The notes beneath the pieces were generated by a model. It worked only from the letters and a program-made list of their open reading frames with translations, did not search any database and had not been told where the DNA came from. Both the position numbers and the translations under genes were made by a program. Positions 1 to 6,171 of a stretch of DNA of 12,917 bases are shown one piece after another. The DNA is from Candidatus Parcubacteria bacterium (GTDB taxonomy: Bacteria; Patescibacteriota; Minisyncoccia; Minisyncoccales; PEYH01), in the NCBI GenBank assembly GCA_026395615.1, contig JAPLYH010000054.1, positions 1-12,917 on the forward strand, given 5' to 3'. The first letter of the stretch is position 1. Each line of letters starts with the position of its first letter.

Positions 1-203
1 GCACTGATTATCAGGCGAGGAGATTGAATATTAAATATAAAACAGCGGAGAAAGCGGAATTTGTTCATATTTTAAATGCCACGGCAGTAGCGATTCAAAG
101 AACGTTAATAGCGCTTTTAGAAAACCACCAACAAAAGGACGGAAAAGTTTTAGTGCCAAAGGCGCTTAGAAAATATTTAGGAAAGAAATACGTGTTAGGG
201 TAA
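1..203 (+). CDS. serS: Seryl-tRNA synthetase, C-terminal end (partial)
   Basis: Read in the frame starting at base 3, the first 66 codons end at TAA 201-203. The peptide begins TDYQARRLNIKYK and continues FVHILNATAVAIQRTLIALLENHQ, then a VLVPKALRKYLG tail. This is the class II motif 3 and C-terminal strand of SerRS (usual family pattern: TDFQARR...FVHTLNGTALA..R.L.AILEN.Q..DG...IP..L..Y.G). The motif 3 arginine is in QARR. The enzyme charges tRNA-Ser with serine in the cytoplasm. The 5' part lies outside the window. I see no canonical terminator directly after the stop; the inverted-repeat element at 209-453 follows within 6 bases and may end transcription by folding. Family assignment is firm although only about a sixth of the protein is present. 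Confidence 0.93.
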   Translation, partial: TDYQARRLNIKYKTAEKAEFVHILNATAVAIQRTLIALLENHQQKDGKVLVPKALRKYLGKKYVLG

Positions 204-235
204 ACAAAGTGCTCGGATATCATTTTTAAACTGGC

Positions 236-264
236 GCAGAATTTTCCCAGCGAGAAAATTCTGC
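236..264. repeat. 11-bp perfect hairpin inside the inverted-repeat element
   Basis: GCAGAATTTTC (236-246) pairs perfectly with GAAAATTCTGC (254-264) around a 7-base loop. It sits just inside the left terminal repeat. A second, smaller stem (TGGCG / CGCCA around AGGA) lies near 294-307. The element would therefore form a multi-stem structure as RNA or single-stranded DNA. This may be a transposition or recombination end structure, or a terminator-like fold for serS, though there is no U-tract. Confidence 0.6.
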
Positions 265-323
265 TCGGCTTTCGGCCTCGCTCGTCCCGCCTGGTGGCGA
301 GGACGCCATGCCCGCTCGGCCTC

Positions 324-447
324 GGATGCATTTTAAAAATAATATCCTCGCGCAAACCCATCTGTTTCCGGGAGCCGCTCTGAAGATATTGTCTCAAGTT
401 TACCGGGGCCATTGGAGGCCATTGGATGCATTTTAAAAATGATATCC
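324..447 (+). repeat. Direct repeat pair, 24 bp, 100 bp apart
   Basis: Copies at 324-347 and 424-447 both read GGATGCATTTTAAAAAT, then one variable base (A or G), then ATATCC. The right copy is part of the right terminal inverted repeat. The left copy therefore looks like an internal duplicate of the element's end, as if one element had inserted into or recombined with another. Just upstream of the second copy, GGCCATTGGA occurs twice in tandem (407-426). Confidence 0.72.
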
Positions 448-467
448 GAGCACAATAAATAAATACT

Positions 468-1250
468 ATGGAAGAAAAAATTATAGATATTAATGGAATA
501 AAAGTTTTTACACGGATTGGAGGCGCAGGAACTCCTTTTTTAATATTGCACGGATGGGGAGGGTGTGCTGATTCTTGGTTTAAAGTCCAAAAAAATCTCA
601 TAAAACATTTTCAAGTTTTTGTTTTAGATTTACCGGGATTTGGGAAAAGCGGATTGCCGCCAAGGCCTTGGGATGTTCAGGATTATATGGAATTTGTTCT
701 GGATTTTCTGCAAGTTTATAATATAAAAGAATTTTATCTTTTGGGCCATTCTTTTGGCGGGCGAATTTCAATGAAGTTATCAGCTCAATCTCTAAATGGT
801 GTCAAAAAATTAATACTTGTTGACTCTGCCGGTGCTCAGGCGGAAAAGAAAAAATTTTTTAAGAAAGTTTTATCCTCAGTCGCTTCTTTCTTAAGTATCT
901 TTTCCGTATTACCGGGGTTTCAGCTTTTCCGAAGATTTTTTTACAGATACATTCTTAGAAGCACTGATTATTTAAAAGTAATGGGGGTTATGAAGGAAAC
1001 TTTTTTAAAAGTTATTTCAGAAGATTTATCTCCTTATCTTGAAAAAATTCAGGCCAAAACCTTAGTTGTTTGGGGGAGAAGGGACAAGATTACTCCGCTC
1101 AAAGATGGTCGTTTTATTCAATCAAAAACAAAAAATTCAGAACTAGTTATAATTCCTAGCAGCCATAATCCGCATCTTGAAATACCAGATGAGTTATCAA
1201 AAATAATTTTAGATTTTTTAAACAAAAATGGAGATCCAGTTTCTAAATGA
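468..1250 (+). CDS. Alpha/beta hydrolase-fold protein
   Basis: A 260-residue single-domain alpha/beta hydrolase. The oxyanion-side HGWGG motif is at residues 28-32. The nucleophile elbow GHSFGG gives Ser95. The acid is Asp206 in VWGRRDKITP. The base is probably His233 in SSHNPHLEIP, at the family position five residues before the Glu. All three catalytic residues are present, so an active hydrolase is likely. The substrate cannot be told; MhpC/BioH-like esterases and C-C hydrolases share this pattern. There is no signal peptide, so it should be cytoplasmic. It starts 14 bases after the inverted-repeat element, with no evident Shine-Dalgarno. Its 3' end overlaps the next gene by 23 bases, so the two are probably translated from one message with the cell-wall genes downstream. 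Confidence 0.88.
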   Translation: MEEKIIDINGIKVFTRIGGAGTPFLILHGWGGCADSWFKVQKNLIKHFQVFVLDLPGFGKSGLPPRPWDVQDYMEFVLDFLQVYNIKEFYLLGHSFGGRISMKLSAQSLNGVKKLILVDSAGAQAEKKKFFKKVLSSVASFLSIFSVLPGFQLFRRFFYRYILRSTDYLKVMGVMKETFLKVISEDLSPYLEKIQAKTLVVWGRRDKITPLKDGRFIQSKTKNSELVIIPSSHNPHLEIPDELSKIILDFLNKNGDPVSK

Positions 1251-2217
1251 TAAAACAGAAAGCCGGGATTGGAACCGTTTTTTATCTGAAAATAATGGCA
1301 GTTTTTTACAATCATTTGAATGGGGAGAGTTTGAGCACAGCTTAGGTAAAAATATTTGGAGGATTAGAATTAAGGAAGGAGAAAAAATTGTTTCTCAATC
1401 ATTAATTATTGAGGAAATTTTTCCCCTGAAGAAAAAGACCTGTCTTTATATTCCCTTTGGTCCGGTTTTAAATTTAGGATTGATGCCCGATGAACAGCAA
1501 GAAACAATTGGAGTTATTTTGGATCAAGTTAAAATTATCGCTAAAAAACAAGGGTCAGTATTTTTAAAAATAGAGCCAAATACGGAATTGATTTTTCCGA
1601 AAAATTCAGTAATTACTGTTCCTAATAAAAGAATCCAGCCCCAGAGAACCCTTATTTTAAATTTACTTGAAAGCGAGCAAGAAATTTTTGAAAACTTCTC
1701 CTCTAAAACAAGATATAATATCCGATTAGCCGAGAAGAAAGGCGTACGGATAAAATTTGAGGAAAAATATCATAAAGAATTTTATCGCTTAATAAAAGGA
1801 ACTTCAGAAAGAGATAATTTTACCCCATTCAGAGAAGAACATTATAAAAAATTATTTGATGTTTCTAGTGATGATTTTAAAGTCAAATTATGTTTAGCTG
1901 AATACGAAAATAAAATTATTGCTTCTTATATCCTTATCCTTTTCAATAAAACAGCTACCGGACTTCATGGCGCTAATGATTGGCAATATAGGGCGCTAAA
2001 GCCCGCGAATTTTTTGCAGTGGGAAAGGATTAAATTAGTAAAAAATCTTGGCTATGAGAAATTTGATTTTTGGGGTGTTGATGATAATAAATGGAAAGGA
2101 ATAACAGATTTTAAAAGAGGTTTTGGAGGAAAAGAGGTAATCTATCCTCAATCTAAAGACATTGTTTTTCAAAAAGGTTGGTATAAATTATATAATGTCG
2201 CGAGAAAAATAATCTAA
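1228..2217 (+). CDS. FemAB-family peptidoglycan bridge aminoacyltransferase (paralogue 1)
   Basis: A 329-residue GNAT-type FemAB protein. The N-terminal half has the FLQSFEWGEFEHSLG signature (residues 26-40), and a proline/glycine strand at YIPFGPVL follows. The central SSKTRYNIRLAEKKGV (158-173) is the FemAB helix motif. The C-terminal lobe has NFLQWERIKLVKNLGYEKFDFWGV and the FKRGFGG signature (295-301). Family members transfer amino acids from aminoacyl-tRNA to the lipid II stem peptide (FemX/MurM type), acting at the inner membrane face. The amino acid used is not predictable. The ATG at 1228 matches where its paralogue at 10715 begins, which supports the overlapping start inside the hydrolase gene. 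No SD is visible, so translational coupling is likely. The MurF-like ligase follows after 3 bases, consistent with a peptidoglycan operon. Confidence 0.87.
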   Translation: MEIQFLNDKTESRDWNRFLSENNGSFLQSFEWGEFEHSLGKNIWRIRIKEGEKIVSQSLIIEEIFPLKKKTCLYIPFGPVLNLGLMPDEQQETIGVILDQVKIIAKKQGSVFLKIEPNTELIFPKNSVITVPNKRIQPQRTLILNLLESEQEIFENFSSKTRYNIRLAEKKGVRIKFEEKYHKEFYRLIKGTSERDNFTPFREEHYKKLFDVSSDDFKVKLCLAEYENKIIASYILILFNKTATGLHGANDWQYRALKPANFLQWERIKLVKNLGYEKFDFWGVDDNKWKGITDFKRGFGGKEVIYPQSKDIVFQKGWYKLYNVARKII

Positions 2218-2220
2218 TAT

Positions 2221-3819
2221 ATGATTATAATTAATCATTCTGCATTTAAAGCAATAGCCATACTTTTGTTATGGTATTTTCATATATTTCGCAGGGAGAA
2301 TTTTTTTCTTTATTTCTGGCAATTAAAAGAATATCGCCTGGATAGATTTCTTGAGGAAATCAGGCGCAAGAAGGGAATTATATTTTCAAAATTTTTCTTT
2401 TTGGCGCTGGTCGCTCTTCTGATGTGGATTTTCGTTCCCCTAAAAGAATCGACTAAAGAGTGGCTGACTCTTGCCTTATATTTTTTGTTTGCCCTATATT
2501 CTTTCCGATTGCTGTTAAAAAGAAAGTGGATCTTTCCAAAATTTACTCAAAAAATGATTATCTTCTTCGTCCTTGTTATCGGGACAGAAGGATTGTTGAT
2601 ATGGCATTTTATTCGTAACCCGTTTTTATTCATTTTAGTTTTTGAGATTTTCTTGCCCTTGTTTATCTTTTTAAATCTGGAGATAGTTCAAATTCCGACG
2701 TTTTTTCTAAAAAGAAGAATTATCAAGAAAGCCAGGAATAAAATATTCAATATCCCCAATCTCACAACAATCGGAATTACTGGTTCGTATGGAAAAACAT
2801 CGGTTAAGGAAATTCTTTACAGCTTGATTTCTGGAAAACATAAAACAATTAAGACCAATGAGCATATTAATACCGAAATGGGAGTAGCCCAAACCATCCT
2901 TGCCAAAATAGAGAATAAATATGATTATTTTATTTGTGAAATGGCAGCCTATAGGAAAGGAGAAATAAAAGCGATTTGCGAAACAGTGAAACCCAAAATA
3001 GGAATTATTACAGGAATCAATGCTCAGCATATTGCATTATTTGGTTCGCAGGAAAAAATAATACGAGCAAAATACGAGCTGATTGAATCTTTGCCGAATG
3101 AAGGAGTCGCAATTTTTAATGGAGATAATGAATATTGCCTAGAACTTTATAAGGAAACTAACAAAACTAAAAAGATTTATAGCTTGAATAAAAAAATTGG
3201 TGACATAATTCCCGATGTTTGGGCAGATGAAATTCAATTAGGAAATGATTTTACTGTTTTTAAAATCATTTTTAAAACCGGAGAGTCAATAAATTGCAAA
3301 ACTAATTTGTTAGGGAAACATAATGTTTTAAATATTCTCGGAGCTGTTTGTATTGCCAGGGAACTGGGAATGAAAACAGCAGAATTATCTAAAGTGTGCG
3401 AAGGTCTTTATCAAAATGGAGGGATGAGAGTTCAAAAAGGAACAAAAGGGCTAAATATAATAGATTCAAGTTATTCTGCTAATCCAGATGGAGTAATGGC
3501 AGACTTGGATTATTTAAAAAATTGGAACTTAAAGAAGGTAATTGTTATGCCAAGTTTAATTGAATTAGGAGAAGAGTCAAAGAGAGCGCATATGGAAATC
3601 GGCGAGAAAATTGCTAAAATTTGTGATTTGGCAATCATTACGACAGAAGATAATTTTCATGAAGTTTTTGAAGGCGCGGGAAATAAAAATGTTTTGCTTA
3701 TTAAAAGTCCACAGGAGATTGTTAGAAAAATTAAGGAATTTTGTAGCGCAGGAGATGTGATTCTTTTGGAAGGCAGAGTGCCGAAAGGAACAAAAGAGTT
3801 ATTATTAATTGATAATTAA
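2221..3819 (+). CDS. murF: Membrane-anchored MurF-like Mur ligase
   Basis: A 532-residue protein in two parts. Residues 1-175 are hydrophobic, with about four to five candidate membrane segments (around 8-22, 55-73, 81-97, 112-131 and 134-152). From about 180 it is a Mur ligase: P-loop GITGSYGKT (185-193), CEMAAY with Glu240, GINAQHIALFGS (265-276), GKHNVLN (365-371), DSSYSANPDGV (415-425) and MPSLIELG (443-450). These are the ATP-binding central domain and the C-terminal domain of MurF, which adds D-Ala-D-Ala to UDP-MurNAc-tripeptide. The usual soluble N-terminal UDP-sugar-binding domain is absent and replaced by the membrane region. The substrate may therefore be lipid-linked or presented differently, and it could belong to another Mur-like branch. 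It follows the FemAB gene by 3 bases and precedes an aminotransferase gene. Ligase class is firm, exact reaction is inferred. Confidence 0.8.
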   Translation: MIIINHSAFKAIAILLLWYFHIFRRENFFLYFWQLKEYRLDRFLEEIRRKKGIIFSKFFFLALVALLMWIFVPLKESTKEWLTLALYFLFALYSFRLLLKRKWIFPKFTQKMIIFFVLVIGTEGLLIWHFIRNPFLFILVFEIFLPLFIFLNLEIVQIPTFFLKRRIIKKARNKIFNIPNLTTIGITGSYGKTSVKEILYSLISGKHKTIKTNEHINTEMGVAQTILAKIENKYDYFICEMAAYRKGEIKAICETVKPKIGIITGINAQHIALFGSQEKIIRAKYELIESLPNEGVAIFNGDNEYCLELYKETNKTKKIYSLNKKIGDIIPDVWADEIQLGNDFTVFKIIFKTGESINCKTNLLGKHNVLNILGAVCIARELGMKTAELSKVCEGLYQNGGMRVQKGTKGLNIIDSSYSANPDGVMADLDYLKNWNLKKVIVMPSLIELGEESKRAHMEIGEKIAKICDLAIITTEDNFHEVFEGAGNKNVLLIKSPQEIVRKIKEFCSAGDVILLEGRVPKGTKELLLIDN

Positions 3820-3826
3820 TTATTCT

Positions 3827-5083
3827 ATGTTTGATAGGCCGACTTTTATATCCTTATCTCCTAATGTCCAGAAAGATGATTTTTACATAGCTTTTAAATT
3901 AATTTTTATGCCTTGGAAATGGAAAAAGGGAAAAGATATTGTTGAATTGGAGGAAAAATTTAAAAATTATTTGGGAATAAATTTTGCATATTCTTTTAAT
4001 AGCGGGAGATCTTCTTTTTTGGCGATATTAAAATCTCTAGAATTAGAAAAAGAAAGTGAGATTTTGATACAAGGATTCACTTGCAACGCAGCAGTCAATC
4101 CAATTATCTGGTCTGGGTTTAAGCCGATTTTTGTAGATATAGAAAAAGAAACATTGAATATGGACCCGATAGATTTGGAGAAAAAAATTACTTCTAAAAG
4201 CAAAGTGGTTTTAGTCCAGCATACTTTTGGTTTTCCGGCAAAAATGGATAAAATTTTGGAGATTTGTCAAAAACATAATTTGATTTTAATCGAGGATTGC
4301 GCGCATTCCTTAGGCGCAGAATATAATAATAAAAAAATCGGAACATTTGGCAGAGTATCGTTTTTCAGTTTTGGCAGAGACAAAATAATATCTTCTGTTT
4401 ATGGCGGAATGGTGGTTTCAAATGATTCTGTTTTGGCTGAAAAAATTAGAAAAATTCAAAACGAATACAAATATCCTTCTCGTGGCTGGGTGATTCAGCA
4501 ATTATTACACCCTTTGTTAATTGGAACCTTGGTTATTCCTTTGTATAATTTTTTTGGATTGGGAAAAGTTTTATTAATCGGATTCCAAAAATTACGGATT
4601 ATTTCTAAGGCAGTTGTGTCAACGGAAAAACAGGGGATAATGCCAAAATATTTTCCGAGGAAAATGCCTAATGCTTTGGCAATTCTTGCTTTGAATCAAT
4701 TTAAAAAACTTGAAACATTCAATAACTATCGTCAAGAAATATCTGATATATATAAGAGAGAATTAGAAGGGGCTGGTTTTCAATTATTAAAAATGGATAA
4801 TAATAAAACAAAAAATGTTTATATGAGATTTCCTGTTATTTGTAATAATAATGATTCGGATAAGATTTTAAATTTTTTCCGAAAGCAAAATATTTTTTTA
4901 GATGACGGTTGGAGAAAATCGGTGATAGTTCCAATTGATACTAATATTGAAAAAATGAAATACATTAAGAGCTCTTGCCCGATGGCAGAAGAAATTTCCC
5001 GGAAAATTATAAATCTGCCTACGCATATAAATATTTCTTTAGAAAAAGCGAAAGAGATTGTAAAAATTTTAAAAAGAATTTAA
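3827..5083 (+). CDS. DegT/DnrJ/EryC1-type PLP-dependent sugar aminotransferase
   Basis: From the ATG at 3827 this is a 418-residue fold-type I aminotransferase of the DegT/ArnB/WecE class. Visible motifs are NSGRSS (early substrate/PLP loop), IQGFTCNAAVNPI, IEDCAHSLGAEY with the PLP-ring Asp (about residue 157), and FFSFGRDKIISSVYGG, whose Lys (about 186) should form the Schiff base. Such enzymes transfer an amino group from glutamate to a keto-sugar nucleotide for surface glycans. The spacing from the Asp to the Lys is normal for the family. An in-frame TTG at 3809 would extend it 6 residues and overlap the murF-like gene; the ATG 7 bases after that gene's stop is preferred. It is the last gene of the cluster, and the composition change begins about 24 bases after its stop. 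Confidence 0.85.
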   Translation: MFDRPTFISLSPNVQKDDFYIAFKLIFMPWKWKKGKDIVELEEKFKNYLGINFAYSFNSGRSSFLAILKSLELEKESEILIQGFTCNAAVNPIIWSGFKPIFVDIEKETLNMDPIDLEKKITSKSKVVLVQHTFGFPAKMDKILEICQKHNLILIEDCAHSLGAEYNNKKIGTFGRVSFFSFGRDKIISSVYGGMVVSNDSVLAEKIRKIQNEYKYPSRGWVIQQLLHPLLIGTLVIPLYNFFGLGKVLLIGFQKLRIISKAVVSTEKQGIMPKYFPRKMPNALAILALNQFKKLETFNNYRQEISDIYKRELEGAGFQLLKMDNNKTKNVYMRFPVICNNNDSDKILNFFRKQNIFLDDGWRKSVIVPIDTNIEKMKYIKSSCPMAEEISRKIINLPTHINISLEKAKEIVKILKRI

Positions 5084-5106
5084 AAATATTCTTGTGAAAA
5101 TATAAG

Positions 5107-5154
5107 GGACCTCCGCACTTCAGAGCTCGTGAGAGCTCTTTCATGCGGAGGTCC
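5107..5154 (-). terminator. Long two-stage perfect hairpin at the island's left edge
   Basis: GGACCTCCGCA (5107-5117) pairs perfectly with TGCGGAGGTCC (5144-5154). Inside it, after symmetric 4-base internal loops, AGAGCTC (5122-5128) pairs with GAGCTCT (5133-5139) around GTGA. This gives 18 perfect pairs. It lies 27 bases past the stop of the minus-strand gene at 5182, and the minus-strand continuation is moderately T-rich (CTTATATTTT). It is best read as that gene's terminator. It could also stop readthrough from the aminotransferase operon on the plus strand, although there is no plus-strand U-tract. Confidence 0.7.
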
Positions 5155-5181
5155 TCGTCGTCGTGGCATCATTGCTCCTCC

Positions 5182-6003
5182 TCAAAACCAGAGAGAGAGC
5201 TTGACGCCGAATCCCAGGTTCCATCCTTGGTCGTTGCAGTCGCGAACCTGATGGACAGCTTTCAACTCAGCCTGGAAGCCAAGCGAAAAGTCGTGATTGC
5301 AGATTCGTACTGCGCCGCCAAAGAGGAAGGCGTTGCTCTCTGTGTATTCCAAGGATTGCGAGTAATGAATGAATCCCTCGTATCCAGGGTACAGGAGCGC
5401 AGACACCCGGCTGTTCGGCGTTTGCAGAACAGGAATGGGAAGCCGCAGACCGATTCCTTCGTAGTACGAGTCGGTCCACCTTGGGAAGCAGATGTATTCC
5501 AAAGCATCGAAGTATGGCCCCGGGTTTCTGAACGCAATACCGAGCTTGATATCGATGCCGAATGTGGTCTGGTTCTCAATAGTGGCGCCGGACAAGCCGC
5601 CCGCTATATCGAACCAGAACACCCCCAATCTGCCGAGCTCTATCTTGCCGAACTCCAGTCGCCCACCGAAAGTGATTGCCAGTGCCAGCGGGTCGGGTCC
5701 GAACATCTCGAATCCGATTTCGAGCTGGTGATTCGCGCACGGTAGTTCCGCGAATATGGGCACGGGCACAAATACCTTCTTCTCGACTTCCTTGATGATC
5801 GGCTCGGGTGTTGGAGCCGTTGGAGTGCAGCATTGCCCGCCCTTGGCTCCAAAGCCAAGCCCGACAGTAATTCCGATGATTGCGATACCGAGTACCGCAA
5901 TAAAGATCCTCTGTCCGAAAGTAAGCTTGCGCTTACCAACCTTGCTTCCTTTCCTCCCCGTGAGGGGATTCGGGGAAACCCTACCGTATTTCGTTCTTGT
6001 CAC
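5182..6003 (-). CDS. Membrane-anchored, beta-strand-rich (outer-membrane-barrel-like) hypothetical protein
   Basis: A 273-residue protein with a GTG start at 6003, chosen because AAGGAGG lies 9 bases upstream (6013-6019) behind a perfect promoter. Residues 1-31 are strongly basic. Residues 32-53 are one hydrophobic segment (IFIAVLGIAIIGITVGLGFG), followed by GGQCC, a Pro/Thr linker and a charged KEVEKKVF stretch. From about 92 to the end the pattern alternates hydrophobic and polar residues with many Gly and aromatics, as in beta strands. The last strand, GWNLGFGVKLSLWF, ends in Phe like an outer-membrane beta-signal. The N-terminus is too long and basic for an ordinary signal peptide, so it may be an uncleaved anchor. 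No family is recognised. It is transcribed divergently from the lipoprotein at 6172, so a shared surface role is plausible but unproven. Confidence 0.72.
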   Translation of the reverse strand: MTRTKYGRVSPNPLTGRKGSKVGKRKLTFGQRIFIAVLGIAIIGITVGLGFGAKGGQCCTPTAPTPEPIIKEVEKKVFVPVPIFAELPCANHQLEIGFEMFGPDPLALAITFGGRLEFGKIELGRLGVFWFDIAGGLSGATIENQTTFGIDIKLGIAFRNPGPYFDALEYICFPRWTDSYYEGIGLRLPIPVLQTPNSRVSALLYPGYEGFIHYSQSLEYTESNAFLFGGAVRICNHDFSLGFQAELKAVHQVRDCNDQGWNLGFGVKLSLWF

Positions 6004-6032
6004 GACGATCTCCCTCCTTCACTTCTGTGATT

Positions 6033-6061
6033 ATTATACTAAATAAAATCATTGATGTCAA
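6033..6061 (-). promoter_or_regulatory. Consensus sigma-70 promoter for the minus-strand membrane protein
   Basis: On the minus strand TTGACA (6061-6056) and TATAAT (6038-6033) are separated by exactly 17 bases. Both boxes match the consensus perfectly. A Shine-Dalgarno AAGGAGG (6019-6013) and a GTG start (6003) follow at the expected distances. Its -35 box is only 5 bases from the -35 box of the divergent plus-strand promoter. Confidence 0.86.
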
Positions 6062-6066
6062 TAGCA

Positions 6067-6094
6067 TTGACAAATCCTTAAAATATGATAGTAT
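6067..6094 (+). promoter_or_regulatory. Promoter for the large lipoprotein gene
   Basis: TTGACA (6067-6072) is a perfect -35 box. The best -10 is TAGTAT (6089-6094), a 4/6 match with a 16-base spacer. The predicted leader is roughly 70 bases. TGTCAA-TAGCA-TTGACA (6056-6072) forms an inverted repeat made from the two opposing -35 boxes, so the two divergent promoters cannot easily be occupied together. Confidence 0.65.
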
Positions 6095-6105
6095 TACATT
6101 TATAG
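6089..6105 (+). promoter_or_regulatory. Conserved upstream element, copy 1
   Basis: TAGTATTACATTTATAG here and TAGTATTATATTTATAG at 8097-8113 match at 16 of 17 bases. After a 3-base offset both continue with TAC. Each copy precedes a lipoprotein gene (ATG 83 and 131 bases after the start of the element). Copy 1 includes the -10 candidate. Copy 2 has no good -35 and sits upstream of a stronger promoter, so the element may be a regulator site or a duplicated promoter remnant. Confidence 0.5.
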
Positions 6106-6171
6106 AAGTACCCTGACAATTCAAATCTACTTCAAAGATAAGACAAAAAAGAGACGCCCAAGGAGGCCAGG

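Larger units (their letters stand above)
209..453. mobile_element. MITE-like noncoding element with 22-bp perfect terminal inverted repeats
   Basis: Bases 209-230 (starting GTGCTCGGATATC) are the exact reverse complement of 432-453 (ending GATATCCGAGCAC). The 245-bp element contains no credible gene. Its interior is much richer in G+C than the genes on either side. It holds an 11-bp hairpin (236-264), a pair of 24-bp near-identical repeats exactly 100 bp apart (324 and 424) and a 10-bp tandem duplication (407-426). It fills almost the whole gap between serS and the next gene. Small size, terminal inverted repeats and no transposase fit a non-autonomous MITE or a palindromic intergenic repeat. 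I could not find a clear target-site duplication: the flanks are ACAAA on the left and AATAA on the right. The structure is read directly from the sequence; mobility is inference. Confidence 0.68.

Noticed and set aside
95..601. 168-codon minus-strand open frame
   Set aside because: It is antisense to serS, the inverted-repeat element and the start of the hydrolase. It crosses the palindromic element, has low-complexity composition and no family pattern.
3809..3826. TTG start adding six residues to the aminotransferase
   Set aside because: It would overlap the MurF-like gene, and the added residues are not part of the family pattern. The ATG at 3827 is simpler.
5143..5745. 200-codon plus-strand open frame opposite the barrel-like gene
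   Set aside because: It begins inside the terminator hairpin and lacks a promoter and SD. The opposite strand has a perfect promoter, an SD, a membrane segment and strand pattern.
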